Program-made: the position numbers and the translations under genes
Notes under the pieces: model-generated
Seen by the model: only the letters and a program-made list of their open reading frames with translations
The model's database searches: none
What the model was told of the DNA's origin: nothing
Part shown: positions 16,909-25,642 of the stretch, piece after piece
Layout of the letters: every line of letters starts with the position of its first letter
Position numbering within the stretch: position 1 is the first letter of the stretch
From: Candidatus Gastranaerophilales bacterium
GTDB lineage: Bacteria; Cyanobacteriota; Vampirovibrionia; Gastranaerophilales; Gastranaerophilaceae
Reading direction: 5' to 3'
Assembly (NCBI GenBank): GCA_944323135.1
Contig: CALURI010000002.1
Coordinates: 108,009-172,008 of the forward strand
Length of the DNA: 64,000 bases

Positions 16909-19140
16909 TTATATCTGTTCCTTATCAGGATCTTCTATATTTATCACTTCCGCATACATCATTTTTTTAGCAGAAGGTTTTGCATCTGCATAACCTGTTT
17001 CTGTATCAAAAACCTTTAATTCAACATCTTTTTCATTACTCCTTGCAAGCTTGTCAGGATTTTTTATTTCCATTTTATCAAATTCAATTGATGAACCTTT
17101 TGTATCCATAGCTACAATAAATGAAAAATATGTCTGTCTTCTAACCCAGTCATAACCAAAATTGACTTTAAAGTCATCTGGTCCTAATGCTATGATAAAT
17201 GAATTTTCCTGAAACATTTCACCATTCGGAGCATCACCTGTCATTGTCAAAGAACCTGACCAAGCAAGGGTAAGAAATTTATTAATACGCAATGCTTCTC
17301 TTATATATACATTTGCATGACCGTACCTATACATATCATACATTTGCATTGGCGTACCATCTTGATAAGCTGAAGCAAAAAATCCAATATCTTGCATCCA
17401 ATATTTATACTGAGTATGAACACGAGGACCAATTCTGCCTACAAACTGAGTATCACCGGTACCATATAATGCGGCACTACCTTGCATAACCAATGACAAA
17501 TTAAAATCAAAAAGATTATCAATATCTCTGTATCTATATAAAGACTGGTCAATTTCGGCCATATAACGGGTTCTTAAAGTCCCGATATCAGCGGCAGGAA
17601 TACTTTCACCATATCTGTTAACATCATTGTTTTGCATATAACCAATACCAAAACGATGACGGAATCTTAAATCTAAATCCTTCCCAATAGTTGAAGGGAT
17701 AACACCTCTATCATGATAAATTAATTCAGCAGTATATTTAGGCATTCTTGAACCGAACCACCATTCATCCATATACGAATTTGCACCATATTGCATATAT
17801 AATCTGTCATCGAAATATTGTTTACCTTTTAAAACAAATACATCAGCAGATGAACCGTATGCTAAATCCGTATAATTTGTAGCACTGCGATATTTTAACA
17901 TACCGCCAAAACCTATACCGCTTTTATTATTAATAATAGGAATTACCTTTAGAGTTGATCCGCCTTGCAAAGGTGTATCAAATACAAACCCGGGACCTGC
18001 AAACATACCTAACCTTCCGCGTGAACCGAGTTCCGGATAATTTGCGTCAAAAAATTGGTGCTTTTTATTAGTATGAATTGTAATGGAAGGCCAATTTAAA
18101 AGGTTATAATCACCATAATTAATGTTAGCCTTCTTCAAAGTAATTACATCATGATCACGTTTTGCATTGACGTAAATATCTTTTGCTTTTATATGAACAG
18201 CAGTTTGACCTGTTTCTTCACTCAAAGTTGATCTGTCTTCATCATCAATTAACATTGTGTTGAAATTATTTCCACCAATCATTCTTGTATGAAAATTTAA
18301 TATATAAGATTCTTCAGAAGACAATTTTCCATTATACAATGTCAATTTATCATCTTTCATTTCGGATTTTTCAGCTTTTACAGTCAACATTGAAAGTTTA
18401 GAACGGGTATTATCCATAAAAGCATCTTCTTCATTCATGTTAATCTGCATGAAATCCCCGAAAGCACTATTGCCGTCTCTGATAACTTCAACATTTCCAT
18501 AAGCTTTTAAAATATTAGAAGCCTTGTTATAAACCATCTTCTCAGCTTTAACAGTTACATTTTGAGGCGGGAAAATTAAAACAGGAGAACCGGTTGCCGT
18601 AATATCCATTGTTTTATCATCATAGTCGATATTATCTGCATCAAGAACAACATCATTTGCCGTAACATGTTTTTTGACACCGCCTTCTAATTCTAAAGTT
18701 TTAGCATCTTGTGAACTTTCAAGTTTTTCATTTTTATTTTTTTTATTCTTTTTATCATTAGAAAAATCTTTTACATCTTCAGATTCATCTACTTTAATAT
18801 TTAATTCTTTATTTAATTTTTCAATTTCAGCAGCTTCTTCTTGTTCTTGAAATTGTTTTTCTTTTTCTATTTGCTCAATTGTTTCTTTATAATTCTTTTC
18901 TCTCAAATAATTAGTAATCTTTATACGTGTCTTTTTAAAAAGAGGCATACCTCTTACAGGGGTAATATTACTACCCTCTTTTACTTCAACTTTTGGTACT
19001 GCAAGAGATGTCGGAGATTCATAAAATGTTTCTTCAAAAAGAGTTTCCAAATCTTCCGGACTCTTTATTAACTCAGCAGCCCTTGATGGCAGTGAAGTCG
19101 CAAATAATATTAAAAATGTTATTAATAAATTCTTTTTCAA
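16909..19140 (-). CDS. LptD-like outer membrane LPS assembly protein (OstA domain plus barrel)
   Basis: A 743-residue protein with a signal peptide (residues 1-21, ending SRAA). A Lys/Glu-rich linker at about 95-145 precedes an OstA/LptA-like beta-jellyroll (about 155-300: VVLDADNIDYDDKT, VTVKAEKMVYNKA, LKAYGNVEVIRDG). The C-terminal part is a beta-barrel-like region rich in aromatic residues (about 350-690). LptD inserts LPS into the outer membrane. The start is TTG with AAGGG upstream. It lies in a run with lpxI and lpxB. The two conserved disulfides of proteobacterial LptD are absent because the protein has no Cys that I can see. Confidence 0.75.
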   Translation of the reverse strand: MKKNLLITFLILFATSLPSRAAELIKSPEDLETLFEETFYESPTSLAVPKVEVKEGSNITPVRGMPLFKKTRIKITNYLREKNYKETIEQIEKEKQFQEQEEAAEIEKLNKELNIKVDESEDVKDFSNDKKNKKNKNEKLESSQDAKTLELEGGVKKHVTANDVVLDADNIDYDDKTMDITATGSPVLIFPPQNVTVKAEKMVYNKASNILKAYGNVEVIRDGNSAFGDFMQINMNEEDAFMDNTRSKLSMLTVKAEKSEMKDDKLTLYNGKLSSEESYILNFHTRMIGGNNFNTMLIDDEDRSTLSEETGQTAVHIKAKDIYVNAKRDHDVITLKKANINYGDYNLLNWPSITIHTNKKHQFFDANYPELGSRGRLGMFAGPGFVFDTPLQGGSTLKVIPIINNKSGIGFGGMLKYRSATNYTDLAYGSSADVFVLKGKQYFDDRLYMQYGANSYMDEWWFGSRMPKYTAELIYHDRGVIPSTIGKDLDLRFRHRFGIGYMQNNDVNRYGESIPAADIGTLRTRYMAEIDQSLYRYRDIDNLFDFNLSLVMQGSAALYGTGDTQFVGRIGPRVHTQYKYWMQDIGFFASAYQDGTPMQMYDMYRYGHANVYIREALRINKFLTLAWSGSLTMTGDAPNGEMFQENSFIIALGPDDFKVNFGYDWVRRQTYFSFIVAMDTKGSSIEFDKMEIKNPDKLARSNEKDVELKVFDTETGYADAKPSAKKMMYAEVINIEDPDKEQI

Positions 19141-19158
19141 AACAATTAGCCCTTAATT

Positions 19159-20283
19159 TTAAATATAATTTAGAGGATTATTAGGTTTTCCATTAATTCT
19201 TACCTCAAAATGAACATGAGGCCCGGTACTATAACCTGTAGTCCCCTCATATCCGACGACATCGCCTTTATTTACAAACTGTCCCTGACCAACTTTTATA
19301 GAAGACATATGTGCATAAAGTGTTGTTGTAGGCTTTCCGTTAATTACACCATGATCTAGTATAACAACTTTTCCATATCCGCCATACCAGCCTGAATATA
19401 TAACTTTTCCTGAATTGGAAGCTCTTATGCTGCCTCTGTTAGGTCCTGCAATATCAACTCCTGAATGGAAAGTTCTGCTGTTAAATATAGGATGAGTTCT
19501 CCAACCAAAAGGAGATGTAATTCGCCCGCCTATAGGCTTCATAAATGCAGATGATGTGATTTTTACATTTGAAGAACCGCGGTTACGTGCAATCATACTT
19601 TGAATATTCGCAGACTGACGCGCCAATTCTCTTTCAGCTTTTTCGTATGTTTTACGATCTGTTTTATATTTATTAATCATACTCTGGTTAAGAGCAATAG
19701 CTGATCTTATATTTTGTTTTTGAGAATTTATTTGTTCAATAGACTGGGCAAGAGCAATTTTTTTCGCTTCTATATCTTTCTTCATAGCTGCAATTCTCTG
19801 TGACTTCGCTTTTACAGCCATAATTTTCGCGTAATCTTTTTTTAATATAATTTTTTCAAAGTAAACTACATCTAAAAGCGAATTCAAATCTTTTGCAGTC
19901 AAAATAAGCTGGAACATTCCTGTTCTTTGGTTTTTATATACCTGACGAATTCTTCTTCTCATATCAGCATTAGCTTTATTAAATTCAGCAACAGAAGCTA
20001 CTAAATCTTTTTCCATTTGCTGAAGCTGCGCATTCAAAGATGCATACTCATTTCTGGAATGTTGAAGTGTATGTGAAGCCTGCTCTAATTTCTGCTGATT
20101 TTTGTATAATTTATTTTTTTCAAGATGCTCTAATACCTTTAAACGCTTTATTTTTTCATGGGTTACTTTTTGTTTTTGTTGGATATTTTTAAGCTGATTT
20201 GCGTCAGCAACTAAGCCTATATTGGCTATAAGCATTATTAACACTACAGTAAATATTCTTTTTACGAAATTTTTTATACCCAC
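19159..20283 (-). CDS. Murein endopeptidase, EnvC-like (coiled coil plus M23)
   Basis: A 374-residue exported protein: signal segment (about 8-28, ending VADA), a long coiled coil (about 30-230) and a C-terminal M23/LytM domain (about 250-374). The zinc-site residues are present: HSGVD (His, Asp) and GPHVHFEVR (HxH). Unlike the degenerate LytM of E. coli EnvC, it may therefore be an active peptidoglycan endopeptidase. The start is GTG, 15 bases after a 34-residue membrane peptide gene, and the LptD-like gene follows by 18 bases: one envelope operon. Confidence 0.85.
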   Translation of the reverse strand: MGIKNFVKRIFTVVLIMLIANIGLVADANQLKNIQQKQKVTHEKIKRLKVLEHLEKNKLYKNQQKLEQASHTLQHSRNEYASLNAQLQQMEKDLVASVAEFNKANADMRRRIRQVYKNQRTGMFQLILTAKDLNSLLDVVYFEKIILKKDYAKIMAVKAKSQRIAAMKKDIEAKKIALAQSIEQINSQKQNIRSAIALNQSMINKYKTDRKTYEKAERELARQSANIQSMIARNRGSSNVKITSSAFMKPIGGRITSPFGWRTHPIFNSRTFHSGVDIAGPNRGSIRASNSGKVIYSGWYGGYGKVVILDHGVINGKPTTTLYAHMSSIKVGQGQFVNKGDVVGYEGTTGYSTGPHVHFEVRINGKPNNPLNYI

Positions 20284-20298
20284 AATAAATATGTATTC

Positions 20299-20403
20299 CT
20301 ATTTAATTACAAGAGGCAAAAGCATCAAACCAACAGTCCAAGCAATAAAAGTTACGGCAATTATTGCAACAATAGCTCTTTGGTGTTTTCTGAAAAATTC
20401 CAT
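20299..20403 (-). CDS. 34-residue single-pass membrane protein
   Basis: ATG at 20403 with GAGGGG 5 bases upstream. The short basic start (MEFFRKHQRA) is followed by one hydrophobic helix (IVAIIAVTFIAWTVGLML). It is the first gene of the operon with the M23 peptidase and the LptD-like protein. It resembles the membrane-anchor N-terminus of SurA/PpiD-type foldases, but there is no foldase domain and a TAG ends it. It may be a genuine small envelope protein or a remnant anchor. Confidence 0.6.
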   Translation of the reverse strand: MEFFRKHQRAIVAIIAVTFIAWTVGLMLLPLVIK

Positions 20404-20456
20404 TTATTTCCCCTCATTATCTGTAATAATACTATTGTACTATAAAAATTTTTGAT

Positions 20457-20485
20457 TTGCAAAATTTTAAAAAATCTATTAATAT
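20457..20485 (+). promoter_or_regulatory. Sigma-70 type promoter, leaderless transcript
   Basis: TTGCAA, 17-base spacer, TAATAT; only 6 bases separate the -10 from the ATG at 20492, and there is no Shine-Dalgarno sequence, so the mRNA is probably leaderless. Confidence 0.5.
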
Positions 20486-20491
20486 AGCTTT

Positions 20492-22825
20492 ATGGAATTT
20501 ATAAAGGAAGCCGCAGACAAAAAAACAATACAAAAACAGGATATAGGTATAAATCCTTTTTTAATTGAAAATAATCTTAATCAAATAGAAAAAATTATTA
20601 ATTTTTTCTGTTCCACTACCCCATTAATGCTTGTTAACGGTTTTATGGGGACAGGGAAAATTATGGTTGTAAATCAGGCTCTTTCCTTTTTAAAAGAAGA
20701 TGTTGTCACGTTAAAATACAATTGCTTTGAAACAACTATTCTTGACGATATTTTGCTGGAATTTTTCGATAATTTCAAAAAACTTACGGCACAAAACATT
20801 ATACAAATTCCAAAAGCAAGAACCGAAAATTTTACACAAAAAATTAATGCATATTTTGAATCAATTCAAAAGCCTATTGTTATAGTAATAAATTCTTTTG
20901 AACAAGTTTTAAAAGATAATAAACAAGAAATTTTAAACTTTCTTTTTCATCTTTCAAAATCAGAGAAAGTTAAAATAATTTTGATAGCAAGAAAATTTGA
21001 ATATGAAGATTTTACAATAAATTATGAAAAGACTGCTATCAATGCTCTTGAAAAAAGTATTTTCGAAAGATACTTAAAATCAGAAGATTTTAAACAAATA
21101 GGACCACTCTCCGATGAATTATACAAATATTCAAGAGGTTACTTTTTCTACACAACACTTTCTATCAAAATAATGCAAATCAGAAAATTAAATTTAATGG
21201 ATTTTCTCTCCGGGTATACAAAAAGTTTTCTATCATACAATGACTTTATTCTCAGAGAAGCATTATCACTTGTCGATCCTGTCAGCGGGCATTTATTGAG
21301 GTTTTTAACGATAATGAGACATCCTGTTAACGTTAAACTTTTAAAAACCCTGAATTTATATGATGCTGATAAAATAGCTTATTTTGTTGATAATCTTATA
21401 CTTACACGGGAAGGTTCCAATGTATACCTTCAAGATTACTATAAAGAAATCTCAGAGAATTCAATTGCAGAAAATATCGCTGTTAAAATTCACAAAAATT
21501 GTGTAGAACTTTATCAAACACAACTTCCGCTGAAACCACTGGAAAGAGATCTGCTTATTTCCCGTCAAACAATGAGGAAAGAAATAGAATATCACAGTCT
21601 TTTTATTCCTAAAAAGCCTGTTCTAGCGCAAAAACCTGTTTCTGAACCGCAATTTACGGAACAAAAAATTATACAAGAAATCCCGCATACAAAACAAGAA
21701 AAAGAAGAACAAATTAAAAAAATTTCATTTATTTTTGATTCAAGTGAAGAAGAAGCCAAAATTATGAACAGAATAGCTGAAAATATTACAAACTTTGTTG
21801 ATATTTCAGATAAAAACAAAGAAATTTTAGAAGAAATTCATAACTTACCGCTCATAAATCTTCTAAACCTTGCAAAAAAAGAAGAACAAAATTTTGACTA
21901 TAAAAAAGTAATAATGATATTACAAAAAGCGCTTACAATGAATACAGATGACGATTACTACACATTTTTACCGAAACTGTATACAAAACTAGCTCAAAAT
22001 TTTAAAAAACTGTCAGATTGGTTTAACGCTCTTAAGTATTTTGAACTTGCTGTTGAATTTTATATTTCAACAGGAGATACGGAAAAAATTAATGAGAATA
22101 AATTTGAAATAGCAAATATTTATTATATAACTTTCAAACGCAACAAAGCTGAAAAAATTCTTAGAGAAATTATTGAAGAAAATCTTTCAATGAACTTGAA
22201 AATAAAATCAGAACTGCTTCTTGCAAGCATTACAGGAGAAGGTATAAAAAATATAATTCCGCCTTCAACTGAAGGGATTGAAAAAAATGTTCTTGCTGAA
22301 CTTTACTTTAAATATGCTCTAAATTGTGATGAAAACGGTGACACTAATAATGCAGTAAAATATTACAGAAAATGCGTAGAAACATCTCAAGACCCGAAAA
22401 TAAATGCATATTTGGCTTCATCCCTTACAAACCTTGCAACAATATATGATGAAAATGGAAAATCAGATTCTGCCGTTAAATATTTACAAGAAAGCTTAAG
22501 ACTTGATGAAAACAGTGAAAATTTTGACGGAATGTATATTTCATCAATGAAACTTGCTAAAATTCATTCTTCATTAAATAATTATGATAAAGCCTTGCAA
22601 TACTTGCAAAAAGCAAAAAAATGCGCTGAAGAATTAAATGAAACCTTCTATATTGCATCATCAAATGTTGCAATCGGAGATTACTATTTAAAACAAAAAG
22701 ATTATAAAAACGCACTTTTATATTACAAAAATGCCCATGAACTTGCTGTTAATAATTTCACAAAAGACAATATTGCAAAAATTGAATTACGCATAAATGA
22801 TATAAAAAAATTAGGTATAGAATGA
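20492..22825 (+). CDS. AAA-type ATPase domain with C-terminal TPR repeats
   Basis: A 777-residue protein. The N-terminal 330 residues look like an ORC/STAND-type ATPase: NGFMGTGKIMVVNQ at about 50-63 is a Walker A whose usual Ser/Thr after GK is Ile, and IVIVINSFEQVL at about 130 is a Walker-B-like strand with Asn in place of the first Asp. A linker (about 360-440) leads to at least five TPR units (about 455-777; DYYTFLPKLYTKLAQNFK, NAVKYYRKCVE, SAVKYLQESL, KALQYLQKAKK, NALLYYKNAHE). ATP hydrolysis may be weak or lost. Its stop overlaps the rsmG start (ATGA). Possibly a signalling scaffold. Confidence 0.7.
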   Translation: MEFIKEAADKKTIQKQDIGINPFLIENNLNQIEKIINFFCSTTPLMLVNGFMGTGKIMVVNQALSFLKEDVVTLKYNCFETTILDDILLEFFDNFKKLTAQNIIQIPKARTENFTQKINAYFESIQKPIVIVINSFEQVLKDNKQEILNFLFHLSKSEKVKIILIARKFEYEDFTINYEKTAINALEKSIFERYLKSEDFKQIGPLSDELYKYSRGYFFYTTLSIKIMQIRKLNLMDFLSGYTKSFLSYNDFILREALSLVDPVSGHLLRFLTIMRHPVNVKLLKTLNLYDADKIAYFVDNLILTREGSNVYLQDYYKEISENSIAENIAVKIHKNCVELYQTQLPLKPLERDLLISRQTMRKEIEYHSLFIPKKPVLAQKPVSEPQFTEQKIIQEIPHTKQEKEEQIKKISFIFDSSEEEAKIMNRIAENITNFVDISDKNKEILEEIHNLPLINLLNLAKKEEQNFDYKKVIMILQKALTMNTDDDYYTFLPKLYTKLAQNFKKLSDWFNALKYFELAVEFYISTGDTEKINENKFEIANIYYITFKRNKAEKILREIIEENLSMNLKIKSELLLASITGEGIKNIIPPSTEGIEKNVLAELYFKYALNCDENGDTNNAVKYYRKCVETSQDPKINAYLASSLTNLATIYDENGKSDSAVKYLQESLRLDENSENFDGMYISSMKLAKIHSSLNNYDKALQYLQKAKKCAEELNETFYIASSNVAIGDYYLKQKDYKNALLYYKNAHELAVNNFTKDNIAKIELRINDIKKLGIE

Positions 22826-23415
22826 TAAAAAAAGAAACTTTTAACAATTATATAAAAGTATTCCTAAACCAAAATTCAAAACTGAATTTAGTTTCAAAAA
22901 ATGATGAAAAATTTTTATGGGAAAAACATATTTTTGACAGTCTTGCAATAGAAAAATTTTTTGAAAAATATTCTTCTGCAAAATCAAAAAAACTTCTTGA
23001 TATCGGAACCGGCGGAGGTTTTCCTGCAATTCCGACAGCTTTGGCTTACCCTGAAATAGAAGTTTATGCACTGGACAGCATAAGAAAAAAAATTAATGCA
23101 ATTGAAAATATAAAAACAGAATTAAATATAAAAAACCTTCATACAATATGCGACAGAGCAGAAAACATAAAAGAAAAATTTGACATAATAACATCCCGCG
23201 CAGTTGCCCCGCTAAAAGTTATAACAGGCTATGCAATACCTCTGTTAAATAAAAACGGTTACTTTATAGCATATAAATCTATACGCACCGAAGAAGAAAT
23301 AAAAGATGCACAAACAATATTGAAAAAATACAAAGCAAAAGTAATTGATATTATTCAATATGAATTGCCTCTGGAAGAAAACCATACACGCAATTTAATT
23401 ATTATAACCAAATAA
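22822..23415 (+). CDS. rsmG: 16S rRNA (guanine-N7) methyltransferase RsmG
   Basis: A 197-residue SAM-dependent methyltransferase (GidB family) modifying 16S rRNA G527. Seen: N-terminal LNLVSKNDEKFLWEKHIFDSL (family LNLTxI..FWxxHIxDSL), the SAM motif LLDIGTGGGFPAIPTA, VYALDSIRKKINAI, and SRAVAPLKVITGYA. Slightly shorter than E. coli RsmG (207). Overlaps the AAA-TPR gene by ATGA, which implies co-translation. A terminator follows. Confidence 0.95.
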   Translation: MIKKETFNNYIKVFLNQNSKLNLVSKNDEKFLWEKHIFDSLAIEKFFEKYSSAKSKKLLDIGTGGGFPAIPTALAYPEIEVYALDSIRKKINAIENIKTELNIKNLHTICDRAENIKEKFDIITSRAVAPLKVITGYAIPLLNKNGYFIAYKSIRTEEEIKDAQTILKKYKAKVIDIIQYELPLEENHTRNLIIITK

Positions 23416-23425
23416 ACATATAATA

Positions 23426-23458
23426 AAAAAAACCACTCATTTCTGAGTGGGTCGTTTT
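23426..23458 (+). terminator. Terminator after rsmG
   Basis: CCACTCA, loop TTTC, TGAGTGG, with A-run before and GTCGTTTTC after. The run of eight A upstream makes it a better terminator on the minus strand, so it may act in both directions. Confidence 0.65.
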
Positions 23459-23504
23459 CTGCATCCTAATGGTCTCTTTTAGTGTTTATTATTTAGGAGT
23501 TTAT

Positions 23505-23612
23505 ATGTTTTTGGGGTTAATGAATCTATTTATATTTAGTGTTTCGACTACACTTAAATCTTATGTAATTATTATTGCATATAAGATTTTAAATGTCAAT
23601 AGAATGGATTAA
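23505..23612 (+). CDS. Possible 35-residue hydrophobic small protein
   Basis: ATG with AGGAG 6 bases upstream; 35 codons to TAA. The peptide (MFLGLMNLFIFSVSTT, then a second hydrophobic patch YVIIIAY) could insert in the membrane. Part of its sequence (AAATCTTATGTAAT with ATTGCATATAAGATTT) can form a long stem. It may be a real membrane peptide, a leader peptide, or chance in AT-rich DNA. Confidence 0.35.
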   Translation: MFLGLMNLFIFSVSTTLKSYVIIIAYKILNVNRMD

Positions 23613-23820
23613 TAAATTTTGCTTAAATCTGAAAAATGCCCATATAGTGTAGAATTTACACTTTACAAAACTTAACATTGTGTTATTTTTTTATTTTATT
23701 TGGGCATGATAAATTGCAATTAAATATGTTAACTTATATTAAGGGATAGAATTATAAAATAGCAATTTTAAAAAAGTTATATACTTTATATATATAGCGT
23801 ATTTAATAGGAAAACTTATC
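23613..23820 (+). other. Structured intergenic region before the small-protein genes
   Basis: No gene seen. ATGCCCA (23636-23642) and TGGGCAT (23701-23707) are complementary and would close a 72-base domain that contains a small stem (GTGTA/TACAC). A TATACT -10-like box at about 23780 probably drives the next gene. I recognise no riboswitch. Confidence 0.3.
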
Positions 23821-24087
23821 ATGAATGCAATAGGCAAAATCGATGCGGTTTATCGGCAAAAAACACTGCCGGTTGAAGCTGTTTCATTATATCGAAATAT
23901 AAGTAACAATTCCACAATGACAGTCGAAGGTGAAAATCCTTTTGCCAACACCAGAAGTATGGGGTTATGGCAATATCCGACGAATGATTATGTCGGACAG
24001 GTAAACGGACAAGCTCCGACAGAGTACACTAAAGATGAATCAGGTATGATTACGGAAGTTACAAGAACATTAAATCTATTTGCATAG
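23821..24087 (+). CDS. Small Asn/Thr-rich protein of unknown function
   Basis: An 88-residue, neutral, Cys-free protein beginning MNAIGKIDAVYRQ, without signal peptide or membrane segment. AGGA lies about 10 bases before the ATG. It is followed 12 bases later by another small protein whose N-terminal region has a similar NGIEAI stretch, and similar small proteins occur at 59.7 and 60.0 kb. Probably structural or a small regulatory/assembly protein; no family recognised. Confidence 0.65.
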   Translation: MNAIGKIDAVYRQKTLPVEAVSLYRNISNNSTMTVEGENPFANTRSMGLWQYPTNDYVGQVNGQAPTEYTKDESGMITEVTRTLNLFA

Positions 24088-24099
24088 AAAGAGGATAAA

Positions 24100-24390
24100 A
24101 TGGCTAACGGTCAAGGCGGACTAAACGGAATAGAAGCAATATCCGGAATACAACCGGCCTCAACGGCTGCTGTTGAAAAAATAACTCTGCAAAATATTGA
24201 AGGTTATGATTATTCTAAAGCAAGCAGATTAGGAAATCAGACGCAATTTTTAGGGATCACCGCACAACATACCACAACAAAATTTAATTCAAGGAATTTT
24301 GATATTGCATTTAACGATGGCGGAAATAATGTGGGATTAAACCCATTTTTCAAACCGCCGGAAACCGCAACTAAAATTTTTACGGCATAA
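24100..24390 (+). CDS. Small Gly/Asn-rich protein of unknown function
   Basis: A 96-residue protein with a strong ribosome site (GAGGA, 5 bases before ATG). It begins ANGQGGLNGIEAISGIQP; the NGIEAI motif recurs at the start of the 68-residue protein at 60.0 kb. The C-terminal half is low-complexity (NFDIAFNDGGNNVGLNPFF). No signal peptide or membrane segment. Second gene of a two-gene unit ended by a clear terminator. Confidence 0.7.
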   Translation: MANGQGGLNGIEAISGIQPASTAAVEKITLQNIEGYDYSKASRLGNQTQFLGITAQHTTTKFNSRNFDIAFNDGGNNVGLNPFFKPPETATKIFTA

Positions 24391-24426
24391 AAAGACGACA
24401 CTTTAAATAAAGCATCGTCTTTTTTA
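24388..24426 (+). terminator. Bidirectional terminator
   Basis: AAAAAGACGA and TCGTCTTTTTT pair around a 16-base loop that itself contains CTTTAAATAAAG. T-runs on both strands serve the small-protein genes and the convergent aminotransferase. Confidence 0.85.
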
Positions 24427-24440
24427 TTATACTAATAATT

Positions 24441-25565
24441 TTAAACAGCAGTCTTTGATTTTGATTTTTCAACACAATCAATTAATGTTGAAGCAACTGT
24501 TCTTTGTTCTTCTTCTGTCAATTCAGGGAACATAGGCAGAGAAATTACCATTTCTGTATTCTTTTCAGATGCAGGTAATGAACCTTTTCCTACACCTAAG
24601 TATTCATGAACTTTTTGCAAATGCAAAGGAATAGGATAATAAAGCATTGCACCAATTCCTCTTTCTTGAAGCATTTTATGAACTTCATCACGGTTCGGAA
24701 TTTTTACTGTATATTGATGGTATACGCAATATGTATCATCTAATTCCTTAGGAGTTTGGATATCTGCACAATCTTTAAATAATTCATTGTAGTAATAAGC
24801 ATGTTTACGTCTTGCTTCATTCCAATCTTTAACATGAGGCAATTTTACACGTAAAATTGCTGCTTGGATTTCATCAAGACGGCTGTTTACACCAATTTCA
24901 TCATGATGATAACGAATAGCTCCGCCATGATTTCTTAATGCAACTGCTCTGTCTCTTAATTTTTCATCATTTGTCATAAGAAGACCGCCGTCTCCCATTC
25001 CGCCTAAATTTTTGGTAGGATAGAAGCTTAAGCATCCAAAATCACCAAAAGTACCTACCATTTTACCTTTATACAATGCACCAATTGCTTGACAACAGTC
25101 TTCAATAACATGCAAGTTATGTTTTTTAGCAACTGACATAATAGTGTCCATATCACAAGGCTGACCATATAAGTGAACTGGAATAATAGCTTTTGTTCTC
25201 GGTGTTATAGCAGCTTCCAATTTTGATGCATCTAAATTGAATGTATCTTTATCAATATCAACAAAAACAGGTGTAGCACCTACAATACCGATAGCTTCTG
25301 TTGTAGCAACAAATGTAAATGCAACTGTAATTACTTCATCACCTTTACCAATATCTAATGCACGCAATGCAATATGCAAAGCATCAGTACCGGAATTTAA
25401 CCCTACAGTATATTTACAACCGATAAAATCTGCCATTTCCTGTTCAAAAGCTTTACAATTCTGTCCTAAAATATAAGAACCTGAACGTAATACTTCACAA
25501 ACAGCTTTTTCAACTTCTGAGCCAATTGTAGCATATTGGCGTTTTGAATCTAAAATAGGTATCAT
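24441..25565 (-). CDS. DegT/DnrJ/EryC1/StrS family sugar aminotransferase
   Basis: A 374-residue PLP enzyme that aminates keto-sugars attached to nucleotides. Landmarks: [21 protein letters not shown] cofactor-binding stretch, [34 protein letters not shown] with the PLP Asp, and [15 protein letters not shown] with the Schiff-base Lys; then RNHGG and [21 protein letters not shown] precedes the ATG. Last gene of a surface-polysaccharide set with O-antigen ligase and a heptose-kinase relative. The sugar product (QuiNAc4N, Fuc3N or similar) cannot be told. Confidence 0.93.
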   Translation of the reverse strand: MIPILDSKRQYATIGSEVEKAVCEVLRSGSYILGQNCKAFEQEMADFIGCKYTVGLNSGTDALHIALRALDIGKGDEVITVAFTFVATTEAIGIVGATPVFVDIDKDTFNLDASKLEAAITPRTKAIIPVHLYGQPCDMDTIMSVAKKHNLHVIEDCCQAIGALYKGKMVGTFGDFGCLSFYPTKNLGGMGDGGLLMTNDEKLRDRAVALRNHGGAIRYHHDEIGVNSRLDEIQAAILRVKLPHVKDWNEARRKHAYYYNELFKDCADIQTPKELDDTYCVYHQYTVKIPNRDEVHKMLQERGIGAMLYYPIPLHLQKVHEYLGVGKGSLPASEKNTEMVISLPMFPELTEEEQRTVASTLIDCVEKSKSKTAV

Positions 25566-25642
25566 ATTTCTCTCCTTTTTTTGCCGTTATTTATAGCCTA
25601 TAATATTAGTTTACCACAGTATTTTCATGTCTTTATATAAGC

